The position numbers and the translations under genes are program-made. A stretch of DNA of 37,733 bases from Oscillospiraceae bacterium (GTDB lineage: Bacteria > Bacillota > Clostridia > Oscillospirales > Oscillospiraceae), in NCBI GenBank assembly GCA_009787625.1, contig WQSX01000026.1:1-37733 (forward strand). Direction: 5' to 3'. How positions within the stretch are numbered: position 1 is the stretch's first letter; each line of letters starts with the position of its first letter. Positions 29,852 to 37,733 of this stretch are shown one piece after another. Below the pieces are notes generated by a model. That model ran no database searches and was not told where the DNA came from. It worked only from the letters and a program-made list of their open reading frames with translations.

Positions 29852-30718
29852 ATGTTAGGCATACTTGAAGCAATAGAAAATTGGGTAAGGGAAATGCTCA
29901 TATCAGGAATAGAAGCAAACCTAACCCGGATGTTCGGTGACGTAAACGACAAAGTAGGCGAAATAGCCGCACAGGTAGGACAAACCCCGCAAGGGTGGAA
30001 CTCAAGCATTTTCGGTATTATGCAGTCACTTTCGGAAACTGTTATCTTGCCGATTGCAGGGATCATAATAACCTATGTGCTGACAATCGAACTAATCACA
30101 ATGGTCATGGATAAAAACTCGTTCCATGATAATGTCGATACGTTTATGTTTTTCAAGTATATCTTCAAAGCGGGGGCGGCAGTTTTAATTGTCGCCCATA
30201 CGTTTGATATTACGATGGGCATATTCGACGTTGCTCAACACGTAGTATCACGAGCCGCAGGTGTCATAAGCGGACAGACAGGCGTTGACATTGACTCAGC
30301 AATCGCCGCTATGAACCTTGAAGAATACGAGATACCCGAACTATTACTACTCATAATCGAAACATTCATCGTAAGCTTTGCCATGCGGATTATGGGTGTA
30401 GTTATCACAGTCATATTATACGGACGTATGATTGAAATATATCTGACTTGCTCCGTAGCACCTATACCTATGGCAACAATCACAAACAAAGAGTGGGGGC
30501 AAATGGGAAACAACTATCTGCGCGGACTCATGGCTCTCGCTTTCCAAGGCTTTTTCCTAATGCTATGCGTTGGGATTTACGCCGTTTTAGTAAACAACAT
30601 GGTTACATCTGACAATATCCACGCCGCTGTATTCTCTGTAGCATCATATACAGTCATGCTCTGCATTGCCATGATGAAAACAGGAACTTTGGCAAAATCA
30701 ATATTTAACGCACACTAA
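29852..30718 (+). CDS. VirB6/TrbL-like conjugal transfer membrane protein (CD1112 family)
   Basis: This 288-residue polytopic protein has five or six hydrophobic helices after an amphipathic N-terminal segment (LGILEAIENWVREMLISGIE). It fits the VirB6-like channel component of Tn1549/CTn transfer systems. Features include SETVILPIAGIIITYVLTIE, TFIVSFAMRIMGVVITVILY, and the SVAPIPMATITNKEWGQMGNNYLRG region that is strongly conserved in this family. The ATG is 16 bases after the Maff2 stop and follows GAATGAGGTGC. It is followed directly by the PrgI gene. Confidence 0.9.
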   Translation: MLGILEAIENWVREMLISGIEANLTRMFGDVNDKVGEIAAQVGQTPQGWNSSIFGIMQSLSETVILPIAGIIITYVLTIELITMVMDKNSFHDNVDTFMFFKYIFKAGAAVLIVAHTFDITMGIFDVAQHVVSRAAGVISGQTGVDIDSAIAAMNLEEYEIPELLLLIIETFIVSFAMRIMGVVITVILYGRMIEIYLTCSVAPIPMATITNKEWGQMGNNYLRGLMALAFQGFFLMLCVGIYAVLVNNMVTSDNIHAAVFSVASYTVMLCIAMMKTGTLAKSIFNAH

Positions 30719-30735
30719 TGAAAGGACATAAAACT

Positions 30736-31104
30736 ATGGCATATGTATCAATCCCCAAAGACTTATCCGCTGTTAAAACAAAATTTCTGCTCGGACTTAC
30801 AAAACGGCAGGCAATATGTTTCGGCGGTGCGGCTATCACAGGCGTACCGATATTTTTTCTCATAAAGGACTTTATGCCAACAAACTTGGCGGCCCTGCTA
30901 ATGGTGCTTATCATGTTACCGTGGTTTCTTTTTGCTATGTACGAGAAAAATGGACAGCCGCTTGAGAAATACATCAAATACGTTGTAGCAGTAAAACATA
31001 CAAGACCCGCAAAGCGGATTTACAGGACAAACAACTTTTATGCCGTGGTGCAACGGCAATCAGAACTAATCAGCGAGGTGAACGACATTGCAAAAGACAA
31101 ATAA
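30736..31104 (+). CDS. PrgI family T4SS protein
   Basis: The 122-residue protein has the PrgI layout: an N-terminal AYVSIPKDLSAVKTKFLLGLTKRQ, two adjacent membrane helices (about 31-65), then a cytoplasmic YEKNGQPLEKYIKYV stretch and a basic tail. PrgI is a VirB3-like partner of the VirB4 ATPase. The ATG at 30736 is preceded by GAAAGGACATAAAACT; the ATG at 30718 would include that site. The 3' end overlaps the VirB4 gene by 17 bp. Confidence 0.9.
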   Translation: MAYVSIPKDLSAVKTKFLLGLTKRQAICFGGAAITGVPIFFLIKDFMPTNLAALLMVLIMLPWFLFAMYEKNGQPLEKYIKYVVAVKHTRPAKRIYRTNNFYAVVQRQSELISEVNDIAKDK

Positions 31105-33535
31105 CAACAATCAGCGGCACCGCCAAAGTAACGGCAACATAGCAAACTTATCAAAAGCAAAACAAAAACGGATAAATAGCGCAATCACAGCCGCAAAAAA
31201 CGAAACAGACATACAGTACACAGCACAATCATCAATCCCCTATCTCGCAATGTATAAAGATGGCGTGTGCCAAGTCACAGCAAAAAAGTACAGTAAAACA
31301 ATAGAATTTTACGATGTAAGCTATATGCTCGCAAGCAAAGACGAACAGACCGCAGTATTTGAGGGGTTATGCGACTTTTACAACTACTTTGACCCCTCAA
31401 TACAGATACAACAAACATTCATCAGCCGCAGGGCGGCAAAGGACGAGTTTCAAAAATCAATCCAAATACCGCTTGCACATGACGGTTTCGACCATATCAG
31501 AGAAGAATACAGCGGCATTTTGAAAACACATTTAGAAAAAGGTAACAACGGACTTGTGCGCTCAAAGTATCTCACGTACTCTGTAGAAGCCGAAACCCTG
31601 AAAAACGCAAGGTCAAGACTAGGACGCATTGAAATCGACATCGTAAATCTATTTAAGCAGATGGGCGTAGCGTCAAGACCGCTAAACGGCAAAGAACGCC
31701 TTGCAGTAATGCACGGTGTACTACACCTCGGCACAACCGATAAATTCATCTTTGATTGGAATTCTCTCCATAAATCGGGGCTTTCCACAAAAGACCATGT
31801 AGCACCATCATCATTTAATTTCGGCGATGGGCGCACTTTCGGTATAGGCGGTCAAATCGGTGCTATCAGTTTCTTGCAGATTATAGCACCGGAATTAAAC
31901 GACCGCATACTTGCAGACTTTCTCGAAGTAGACAGCAACGTAGTAGTCAACGTCCATATCCGCAGTATCGACCAAGCAAAAGCACTCAAAATGGTCAAGC
32001 GGAAAATAACTGATATTGATGGAATGAAAATCAATGAACAGAAGAAAGCAGTAAGACAAGGCTATGACATGGACCTCTTGCCCTCTGACCTCAATACATA
32101 CGGCGATGAAGCTAAAAAACTACTCAGGGATTTACAGAGTCGCAACGAGCGTATGTTCCTAATCACAATCACAACAATGAACGTAGCAAACTCAAAACAG
32201 GCACTCGATAACAGAGTTTTCCAAATGTCGGGCATAGCTCAGAAACACAATTGCGCCCTTGTACGCCTTGACTATATGCAAGAGCAAGGCCTAATGTCGT
32301 GCCTACCTCTGGGTGAAAACCAAGTGCCGATACAAAGAGCACTCACAACATCAGGTGCCGCAATTTTTATTCCATTTATCACAAGGGAACTCTTCCAAGG
32401 TAAAGGCGCACTCTACTACGGCAGAAACGCTGTTTCGGGTAACATGATAATGTGTGACCGCAAACTACTCAAAAATCCTAACGGTCTAATCTTAGGAGTT
32501 CCGGGGTGCGGCAAGTCATTTTCTGCTAAACGTGAAGTAACAAATGCATGGCTCACAACAGATGATGATTCAATTATCCTAGACCCTGAAGATGAATACT
32601 CAGACATCACACGCGCACTTAGCGGACAGGTAATAAAGCTCAGTGCAACAGGCAGCGGACAACAGTATGTTAATCCGATGGATATTAACCTCAACTATGC
32701 AGATGATGACGAAAACCCGATTGCACTCAAAAGTGACTTTATCTTATCATTTTGTGAAGTAATCGCAGGGAATAAAAACGGTCTTGAAGCTATTGAAAAA
32801 ACAGTAATTGACCGTGCAGTGCAAAATGTATACGCAGAGGTTTTAGCAGAAGCAACTAAAAACGGCGGCAATATCCCACCTGAGAAAATGCCGATACTCG
32901 AAGACCTGTACAAAGAGCTATGCAAAATGCCCGAACCCGAAGCGAAGCGCATAGCCGCCGCACTCGACCTCTATGTACATGGCTCACTAAACATCTTTAA
33001 CCACCGTACAAATGTTGACATCAATAACCGTCTTGTCTGCTTTAATATTAAGGAACTCGGCAAACAGCTTAAAACCCTCGGTATGCTTGTGGTGCAAGAT
33101 CAGATTTGGAACAGGGTTACAAAAAACAGGGCAAAAAACAAGTCCACACGCTACTATGTTGACGAGTTTCACCTGCTGTTACAAGGCGAAATAGGCGCAT
33201 GGAGCGTTGAAATATGGAAAAGATTCCGTAAATGGGGCGGCATCCCCACAGGTATCACCCAAAATGTCAAAAATCTGCTTGCCTCTAAAGACATTGAGGA
33301 TATATTTGAAAACAGCGACTTCATATATATGCTCTCACAAGCTCCGGGCGATAGAGAAATTTTAGCAGAAAAACTAAACATTTCGCCAAAACAAATAGCA
33401 TACGTCACCCAATCACAGCCGGGGGAAGGTCTTGTTATCTACGGCGGTATCACATTACCATTCATAGACAGATTCCCCAAAGACACAAACCTGTACCGCC
33501 TGATGTCAACAAAATTCGGCGAAAAACCCGCATAG
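31088..33535 (+). CDS. VirB4-like conjugative transfer ATPase (CD1110 family)
   Basis: This 815-residue cytoplasmic ATPase powers assembly and transfer through the T4SS. Walker A is GVPGCGKS (470-477), followed by DDSIILDPEDEYSDITRAL, and Walker B is STRYYVDEFHLLLQ. The late region FRKWGGIPTGITQNVKNLLAS and FIYMLSQAPGDREILAEKL are typical VirB4/TrsE motifs. The start is TTG at 31088, seven bases after GAGGTG and overlapping the PrgI gene, so translation is coupled. No ATG occurs until residue 55 in the frame, and an N-terminal basic stretch is kept. The gene is full length. Confidence 0.95.
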   Translation: MQKTNNNNQRHRQSNGNIANLSKAKQKRINSAITAAKNETDIQYTAQSSIPYLAMYKDGVCQVTAKKYSKTIEFYDVSYMLASKDEQTAVFEGLCDFYNYFDPSIQIQQTFISRRAAKDEFQKSIQIPLAHDGFDHIREEYSGILKTHLEKGNNGLVRSKYLTYSVEAETLKNARSRLGRIEIDIVNLFKQMGVASRPLNGKERLAVMHGVLHLGTTDKFIFDWNSLHKSGLSTKDHVAPSSFNFGDGRTFGIGGQIGAISFLQIIAPELNDRILADFLEVDSNVVVNVHIRSIDQAKALKMVKRKITDIDGMKINEQKKAVRQGYDMDLLPSDLNTYGDEAKKLLRDLQSRNERMFLITITTMNVANSKQALDNRVFQMSGIAQKHNCALVRLDYMQEQGLMSCLPLGENQVPIQRALTTSGAAIFIPFITRELFQGKGALYYGRNAVSGNMIMCDRKLLKNPNGLILGVPGCGKSFSAKREVTNAWLTTDDDSIILDPEDEYSDITRALSGQVIKLSATGSGQQYVNPMDINLNYADDDENPIALKSDFILSFCEVIAGNKNGLEAIEKTVIDRAVQNVYAEVLAEATKNGGNIPPEKMPILEDLYKELCKMPEPEAKRIAAALDLYVHGSLNIFNHRTNVDINNRLVCFNIKELGKQLKTLGMLVVQDQIWNRVTKNRAKNKSTRYYVDEFHLLLQGEIGAWSVEIWKRFRKWGGIPTGITQNVKNLLASKDIEDIFENSDFIYMLSQAPGDREILAEKLNISPKQIAYVTQSQPGEGLVIYGGITLPFIDRFPKDTNLYRLMSTKFGEKPA

Positions 33536-33544
33536 GTAAGCCGT

Positions 33545-35428
33545 ATGAATAAGCTACAGTCTAGCGGAAAAGTAGTTCAGCGAATGAAACACGGCTCCGC
33601 AGTGGAAGTAAACAAAGCCACAGGCGAAGAAAATCATATCAGCGCAAGAGAAACCGAGAAATCACACTCGCACCCAGAGATAGGAACTCTGGCAGACAGA
33701 ATAACCGTAGGGAATAAAGCAAAACAGAAAAAAGCAATGCAGAAACAGCACCGCAAATCCAAATTGCTTTTTGACGAGAGTAAAACCACGTTGCCAACCA
33801 TAGCAAAAACCACAGTGCCATTAGCCGCCGCAAACAGCAAAAACAGTGCAAAATCTAAACTTCCATTCAGCGAATTAAAAGAAAACATACGCAACCCACT
33901 CCCAAGGCTAACCGATGAAGTCACTTATGCTACAGAGGAAGATATCAAAAACTCTGATAATATCGGAGTTGAGGCGGCGGTAGACACCAAACAGGCACTC
34001 AGAGATTCTGCACATTACGCAAAACTTGCCACTTCTAAGCTAAGATTCTCATCACAAAAAGCGGCGGCACTGAAAGAAAATGCAGAGGTCAAAGCGGTAG
34101 AAAAACTACGTTTCAAAAGCATTAAAAACAATCCCAAGAAAACCGCAGAACTCAAAAAATCAAACACTAATAAAAGATTGCAAAAGCGTAGACTAAAGCG
34201 CAAGTACGCCAAAACTTTCAGGGGCAATACCACGAAACAGACCCATAAGAAGTTAGCGCAGACAAAACGCATCGCCACAGGCATAAAAAGCAGTTTGATA
34301 AATGCAGTAAAACACGGTATAGGCAAGAAACTGGCATTATATATCGTAATAATAGGAATACTGCTCACCCTGCTCATTACAGGACTCTCAACGTGTATGT
34401 CAATGTTCGGCGGCGGTTTCAACACCATACTGCTGACATCATACACCGCAGAAGATGAGGACATACTCGGTGCTGATGAAGACTACTTTGCTATGACAGA
34501 AGAACTCGCTGAAAGCATTGAACGCATTGAAGATGAACACCCAAACTATGACGAGTACCGCTACTATCTTGACGTATTCGGGCATGACCCCTTTGTTCTC
34601 GCAAGCTATCTCACCGCAAAATTCAATATGTACACAAGGGAGCAAGTACAGGCGGAACTTAGAGAGCTTTTTGCCCTGCAATATGAGCTGACTCTCACCC
34701 CGATTATAGAAATCAGGACCCGCACTGAAATCCATACAGTTATAGAAATAGAAATCATAACCGAAATTGACCCCGAAACAGGCGAAGAAGTAGAGGTCGA
34801 AATAGAAACAGAAGTTGAAATTGAAGTCGAGGTCGAATATGAGTATCACATCTTGGAAATAAGGCTCCGCAACAACTCTCTTGATGTGGTCGTTATCCCA
34901 CGCATGACAGCAGAAGAACTTGAAATGTTCAATGTATATATGGAAACTCAGGGCAACAGACCTGATCTCTTTGAAAATCACCCACACGCAGGGCGAAAAG
35001 AATACCTCAAATACGAGATACCACCCGAAGCACTCGCAGATGAACGCTTTGCCGCAATTATCGCAGAAGCTGAAAAACACCTCGGAAGACCATATGTGTG
35101 GGGCGGCTCGTCACCTGCAACCTCTTTCGATTGCAGTGGCTACGTCTCTTGGGTACTAAATCAGACAGGGTGGAATTTCGGGAGGCTGACCGTCCGAGGA
35201 CTTTTTGCGCAGACAACAACCATAGCACCATCAGAAGCAAAACCGGGCGATTTAATCTACTTCAACTACACCTACGCCGCACCGCAACCACATTTACCCA
35301 CTCATGTAGGTATCTATGTTGGCAATAATATGATGATACATTGCGGCAACCCCATCAGTTACGCAGACATTACCACCCCATATTGGACGAAACACTTTTA
35401 CGCCTTTGGAAGACTACCCGAACCATAA
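33545..35428 (+). CDS. Conjugation-associated NlpC/P60 cell-wall hydrolase (CD1108 family, VirB1 role)
   Basis: This 627-residue membrane-bound protein should open the peptidoglycan for the transfer channel. Residues 1-255 are basic, Lys-rich and cytoplasmic. One membrane helix (LALYIVIIGILLTLLITGLS) is near 260-280. An extracellular linker contains an alternating Glu/Ile/Val stretch (about 385-440). The NlpC/P60 domain starts near 500, with LGRPYVWGGSSP, catalytic C530 in FDCSGYV, H587 in THVGIYVG, and H599 in MIHCGNP. Unlike many relatives there is no lysozyme-type SLT domain. The ATG follows TAGGTAAGCCGT, 9 bases after the VirB4 stop. Confidence 0.92.
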   Translation: MNKLQSSGKVVQRMKHGSAVEVNKATGEENHISARETEKSHSHPEIGTLADRITVGNKAKQKKAMQKQHRKSKLLFDESKTTLPTIAKTTVPLAAANSKNSAKSKLPFSELKENIRNPLPRLTDEVTYATEEDIKNSDNIGVEAAVDTKQALRDSAHYAKLATSKLRFSSQKAAALKENAEVKAVEKLRFKSIKNNPKKTAELKKSNTNKRLQKRRLKRKYAKTFRGNTTKQTHKKLAQTKRIATGIKSSLINAVKHGIGKKLALYIVIIGILLTLLITGLSTCMSMFGGGFNTILLTSYTAEDEDILGADEDYFAMTEELAESIERIEDEHPNYDEYRYYLDVFGHDPFVLASYLTAKFNMYTREQVQAELRELFALQYELTLTPIIEIRTRTEIHTVIEIEIITEIDPETGEEVEVEIETEVEIEVEVEYEYHILEIRLRNNSLDVVVIPRMTAEELEMFNVYMETQGNRPDLFENHPHAGRKEYLKYEIPPEALADERFAAIIAEAEKHLGRPYVWGGSSPATSFDCSGYVSWVLNQTGWNFGRLTVRGLFAQTTTIAPSEAKPGDLIYFNYTYAAPQPHLPTHVGIYVGNNMMIHCGNPISYADITTPYWTKHFYAFGRLPEP

Positions 35429-35464
35429 AATATAGTAAGCAACAACACGGAAAGGAACTCAAAA

Positions 35465-36163
35465 ATGAAAGCAAAACTAATAATATCAATGATAATCGTC
35501 ACTTTGATAATTGCACCGCTACTGACATTCACAGCAACAGCGCACGGTGACGAAACAGACGAAGGTCTTGACGGTGTACTCATACCGATACCCATTGTGA
35601 CTACACCAAACACAGGTAATTCAAATGAGTCACAACCACTTACTCCCGAAGGAAACCTCAATCTAGTTGATGATTTCGGTGGCGATTACGCAGAGGAAAA
35701 ACAATTTATCACGGTTGAAACGAAAAACGGAAACATCTTCTACCTCATAGTGGACAGGGCAGGAAACTCAAACAACGTACATTTTCTAAACCTAGTTGAC
35801 GAATCTGACCTAATTCCGCTACTGGAAGATGATGTAGAAATTCCACAGCCACAGCCATACATACCGCCACAGGCTGATGAAACTCCGCAAGAACCTGAGC
35901 TACAGCCTGAAGAAAGTAACAGTATAATCCCGACAATAGTTGTCCTAGTTATTTTCGCAGGCGGCGGTGCTTTGGTTTACTTCAAAATCATTAAACCCAA
36001 ACAACAATCAAACAGCGGACACACTACAAATATTGATGAGTTTGAAGATGATGAAGAATACGAAGATCTGAGCATTGAAGATAGCGGACAAACAGAGCCA
36101 CAGGAAACCACCCAAAGCTCAGACAATTATGAAGATGAAGAGGACGAAGACGAACCCATCTAA
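35465..36163 (+). CDS. DUF4366 (CD1107 family) conjugation-associated membrane protein
   Basis: The 232-residue protein has a signal peptide (about 1-27, ending TATAHG), then the DUF4366 core EKQFITVETKNGNIFYLIVDRAG with NNVHFLNLVDESDLI. A Pro/Gln/Glu linker follows, then a membrane helix (TIVVLVIFAGGGALVYFKI, about 155-174) and a highly acidic cytoplasmic tail. This domain order is that of CD1107-type proteins, always next to the NlpC/P60 and TopB genes. The small DUF4315 gene usually found between NlpC/P60 and this one is absent; the gap is only 36 bp. Function is unknown. The ATG follows GGAAAGGAACTCAAAA. Confidence 0.9.
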   Translation: MKAKLIISMIIVTLIIAPLLTFTATAHGDETDEGLDGVLIPIPIVTTPNTGNSNESQPLTPEGNLNLVDDFGGDYAEEKQFITVETKNGNIFYLIVDRAGNSNNVHFLNLVDESDLIPLLEDDVEIPQPQPYIPPQADETPQEPELQPEESNSIIPTIVVLVIFAGGGALVYFKIIKPKQQSNSGHTTNIDEFEDDEEYEDLSIEDSGQTEPQETTQSSDNYEDEEDEDEPI

Positions 36164-36186
36164 TTATCAGCACAATAACAAACCGT

Positions 36187-36219
36187 GCCGCTACTCAATT
36201 TTGGGTAGCGGCTTACTTT
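36187..36219 (+). terminator. Terminator-like hairpin ahead of topB
   Basis: GCCGCTAC (36187-36194) pairs perfectly with GTAGCGGC (36205-36212), with a 10-base loop, followed by TTACTTTC. It ends about 10 bases before the AAAGGGGA ribosome site of topB. Confidence 0.7.
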
Positions 36220-36237
36220 CCGAAAGGGGAAATATTT

Positions 36238-37733
36238 ATGCAACTAATAATAGCAGAAAAGCCGAGCGTTGGCAGAAATATTGCCGCAATTATCGGCGCA
36301 AACAAGAAAAATAACGGATATTTTGAGGGTAATGGTTACTTGGTATCTTGGTGCATAGGGCATCTTGTAGGTCTTGTCGAAGCTCCAAAGTATGACGGAC
36401 GGTATTCAAAATGGCAACGTGACGATTTACCCATTATACCCAAAACATGGAAATACTCTGTATTTGACAACAAAAAAATGCAATTCAACATTCTAAAAAA
36501 GCTAATGAATCAAAGTGATGTTGAAAGCATTATCTGTGCGACGGATGCAGGGCGTGAGGGTGAACTCATATTCCGCTTGGTATATGACGAAGCGCAGTGC
36601 AATAAACCATTTTTCAGACTATGGATTTCAAGCATGGAAGAGAGCGCAATTAAAAAAGGTTTTGAGAATCTACAAGATGGCAACAAGTTTGACCCACTAT
36701 ACGAGAGCGCACTTTGCAGGGCAAAAGCTGACTGGCTTATCGGGATAAATGCCACAAGGCTCTATTCCACTATCCACGGTAAAACGCTAAACGTCGGCAG
36801 AGTGCAATCCCCCACACTTGCAATGGTGGTTGACAGACAACAGAAAATACAAGGGTTCATAAAGGAAAAATATTACATGGTACGCTTAAAATTTGACGGC
36901 ATTGAAGCCATCAGCGGACAACTAAACTCACAAGAAAAAGCAGAGCAAATAAAAAATGCTTGCCAAAATAAACAGGCAAAATGTGTGTCGCTCATAACCG
37001 AACGCAAAACCACAGCACCGCCGAAACTCTTTGACCTCACCTCTTTACAACGTGAAAGCAACAGGCTCTTTGAGCTTACAGCAAAGCAGACCTTAGACTC
37101 CGCTCAAAAACTCTATGAGCAAAAACTAATCACATATCCACGCACCGATTCAAGATTTCTCACTTCTGACATGGAAGATACTGTGACGAAACTGACCCCG
37201 ATTGTAAGAGAGTTTCTGAGTTTGGAAACTGCTACACCTGAAAATGTGCCGCAGGTAATTAACGACAAAAAGGTCACAGACCATCACGCAATAATACCCA
37301 CAGCCGAGATTGCAAAAGTCAAAATTGACTCTCTGGACGAAAACACACAAAAGGTACTGCTACTGATTTCATCACGCCTTATCTCCGCTTTAGCTGACAG
37401 GCACGAATATGATTCAACAACAGCAGTCTTTGAGTGTGAGGGGCAAACATTTACAACCACGGGAAAAACAATATATAAAGACGGATTCAAAGCACTTGAC
37501 CCACATTTCAGAAAACTGCTAAATTTATCCGAGAAAAAAGCGAACACCGCCGATGCCGCCGAAATGCTACCTCAGATAAACGAGGGGCAGGTCTTTGACA
37601 AAATAGCAGTTTCAGTCACCGACCACCTCACAAAACCGCCTGTACCTTTTACAGAGGACACATTATTATCAGCGATGGAACGTGCAGGGGTGGACGAAAC
37701 TGATAAAAACGCCGAGCGAAAAGGGTTAGGAAC
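36238..37733 (+). CDS. topB: DNA topoisomerase III (type IA), 3' end outside window
   Basis: The visible 498 residues are the N-terminal two-thirds of a TopB-type type IA topoisomerase as carried by CTn/Tn1549 elements. It probably resolves DNA intermediates during transfer or replication. The Toprim domain opens MQLIIAEKPSVGRNIAAIIG and has the metal-binding ATDAGREGELIFR near 101-113. The catalytic tyrosine is Y300 in ITYPRTDSRFL. NVGRVQSPTLAMVVDRQ near 187-203 and VTDHHAIIPT near 345 are further family motifs. The frame stays open to base 37,733 in AERKGLG, the start of the next conserved block, so only the C-terminus is missing. The ATG at 36238 follows GAAAGGGGAAATATTT. Confidence 0.96.
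   Translation, partial: MQLIIAEKPSVGRNIAAIIGANKKNNGYFEGNGYLVSWCIGHLVGLVEAPKYDGRYSKWQRDDLPIIPKTWKYSVFDNKKMQFNILKKLMNQSDVESIICATDAGREGELIFRLVYDEAQCNKPFFRLWISSMEESAIKKGFENLQDGNKFDPLYESALCRAKADWLIGINATRLYSTIHGKTLNVGRVQSPTLAMVVDRQQKIQGFIKEKYYMVRLKFDGIEAISGQLNSQEKAEQIKNACQNKQAKCVSLITERKTTAPPKLFDLTSLQRESNRLFELTAKQTLDSAQKLYEQKLITYPRTDSRFLTSDMEDTVTKLTPIVREFLSLETATPENVPQVINDKKVTDHHAIIPTAEIAKVKIDSLDENTQKVLLLISSRLISALADRHEYDSTTAVFECEGQTFTTTGKTIYKDGFKALDPHFRKLLNLSEKKANTADAAEMLPQINEGQVFDKIAVSVTDHLTKPPVPFTEDTLLSAMERAGVDETDKNAERKGLG

Larger units (their letters stand above)
21307..37733. mobile_element. Integrative and conjugative element, Tn1549/CTn type (left part; right end outside window)
   Basis: From just after the purO-like gene to the window edge all genes are on the plus strand. 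From PcfB to topoisomerase III they follow the order of Clostridium difficile CTn elements (families CD1106-CD1112) and Tn1549. Composition changes abruptly, to an A- and C-rich, G-poor coding strand. The boundary must lie between 21,307 and about 21,640, but I found no tRNA gene or clear direct repeat to mark attL. Integrase, excisionase, relaxase and right end are not in the window, so integrity cannot be judged. Cargo here is an SNase, an MT-A70 methyltransferase and a large secreted repeat protein placed ahead of the transfer genes. Confidence 0.85.

Noticed and set aside
34439..35080. 213-codon minus-strand frame inside the NlpC/P60 gene
   Set aside because: It is a shadow of the Glu/Ile repeat region, and its F/Y/D-rich translation resembles no protein.

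Overview
The window looks like a chromosomal segment of an anaerobic, low-to-moderate GC Firmicute, most likely a member of the Clostridia. The evidence is GTP-type PEP carboxykinase, the pyrK-pyrD pair, group II ECF vitamin transporters without a local energizing module, Clostridia-style T4SS protein families, strong AGGAGG-like ribosome binding sites and frequent TTG starts. I cannot place it at genus level from the sequence alone.

Bases 1 to about 21,300 are host chromosome. A TPP riboswitch drives a ThiT thiamine S component. Then come an aspartate-type aminotransferase and pckG on the minus strand, and a branched-chain aminotransferase on the plus strand. A plus-strand cluster follows: a THEP1-like NTPase overlapping an iron/cobalamin-type ABC importer (lipoprotein, permease, ATPase). 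Next are a CrtI-like FAD oxidoreductase (minus), a DUF4143 AAA ATPase (plus), a cobalamin-riboswitch operon (DUF4430 lipoprotein plus ECF S component, minus), a DUF624 membrane protein, an orphan MsmK/UgpC-type ATPase, a YgiQ-type radical SAM protein, and a pyrK-pyrD-(phosphatase/GNAT fusion) operon. A divergent PurO-like IMP cyclohydrolase closes the region. The promoters of pyrK and purO can be drawn with exactly the same -35 hexamer.

Scattered through this chromosomal part is a family of long imperfect palindromes, at about 796, 5315, 7130, 8288 and 17541. In four of them a conserved apical segment (GAGAACAGC...GATCCCGATGGCTC) sits on arms that differ between copies but stay self-complementary, with G-U wobbles of constant polarity. 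Two copies are invaded by other palindromes, and a further palindrome lies in frame inside ygiQ. This covarying, nested repeat family is the most interesting unexplained structure in the window.

From about 21.3-21.65 kb to the right edge the sequence is an integrative and conjugative element of the Tn1549/C. difficile CTn type. The transfer module runs PcfB (DUF3801), VirD4 coupling protein, Maff2, VirB6-like, PrgI, VirB4, NlpC/P60, DUF4366 and topoisomerase III, which is cut by the window edge. Upstream of it are an HTH/Rep-like gene and a cargo block: an SNase, an MT-A70 methyltransferase, and a 1083-residue secreted protein with SLH-like, Cys-rich tandem-repeat and leucine-rich-repeat regions. 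The cargo block is extremely poor in G on its coding strand. Perfect hairpins lie just upstream of the ribosome binding sites of many ICE genes. Integrase, relaxase and the right end are outside the window; I could not identify the left attachment site.
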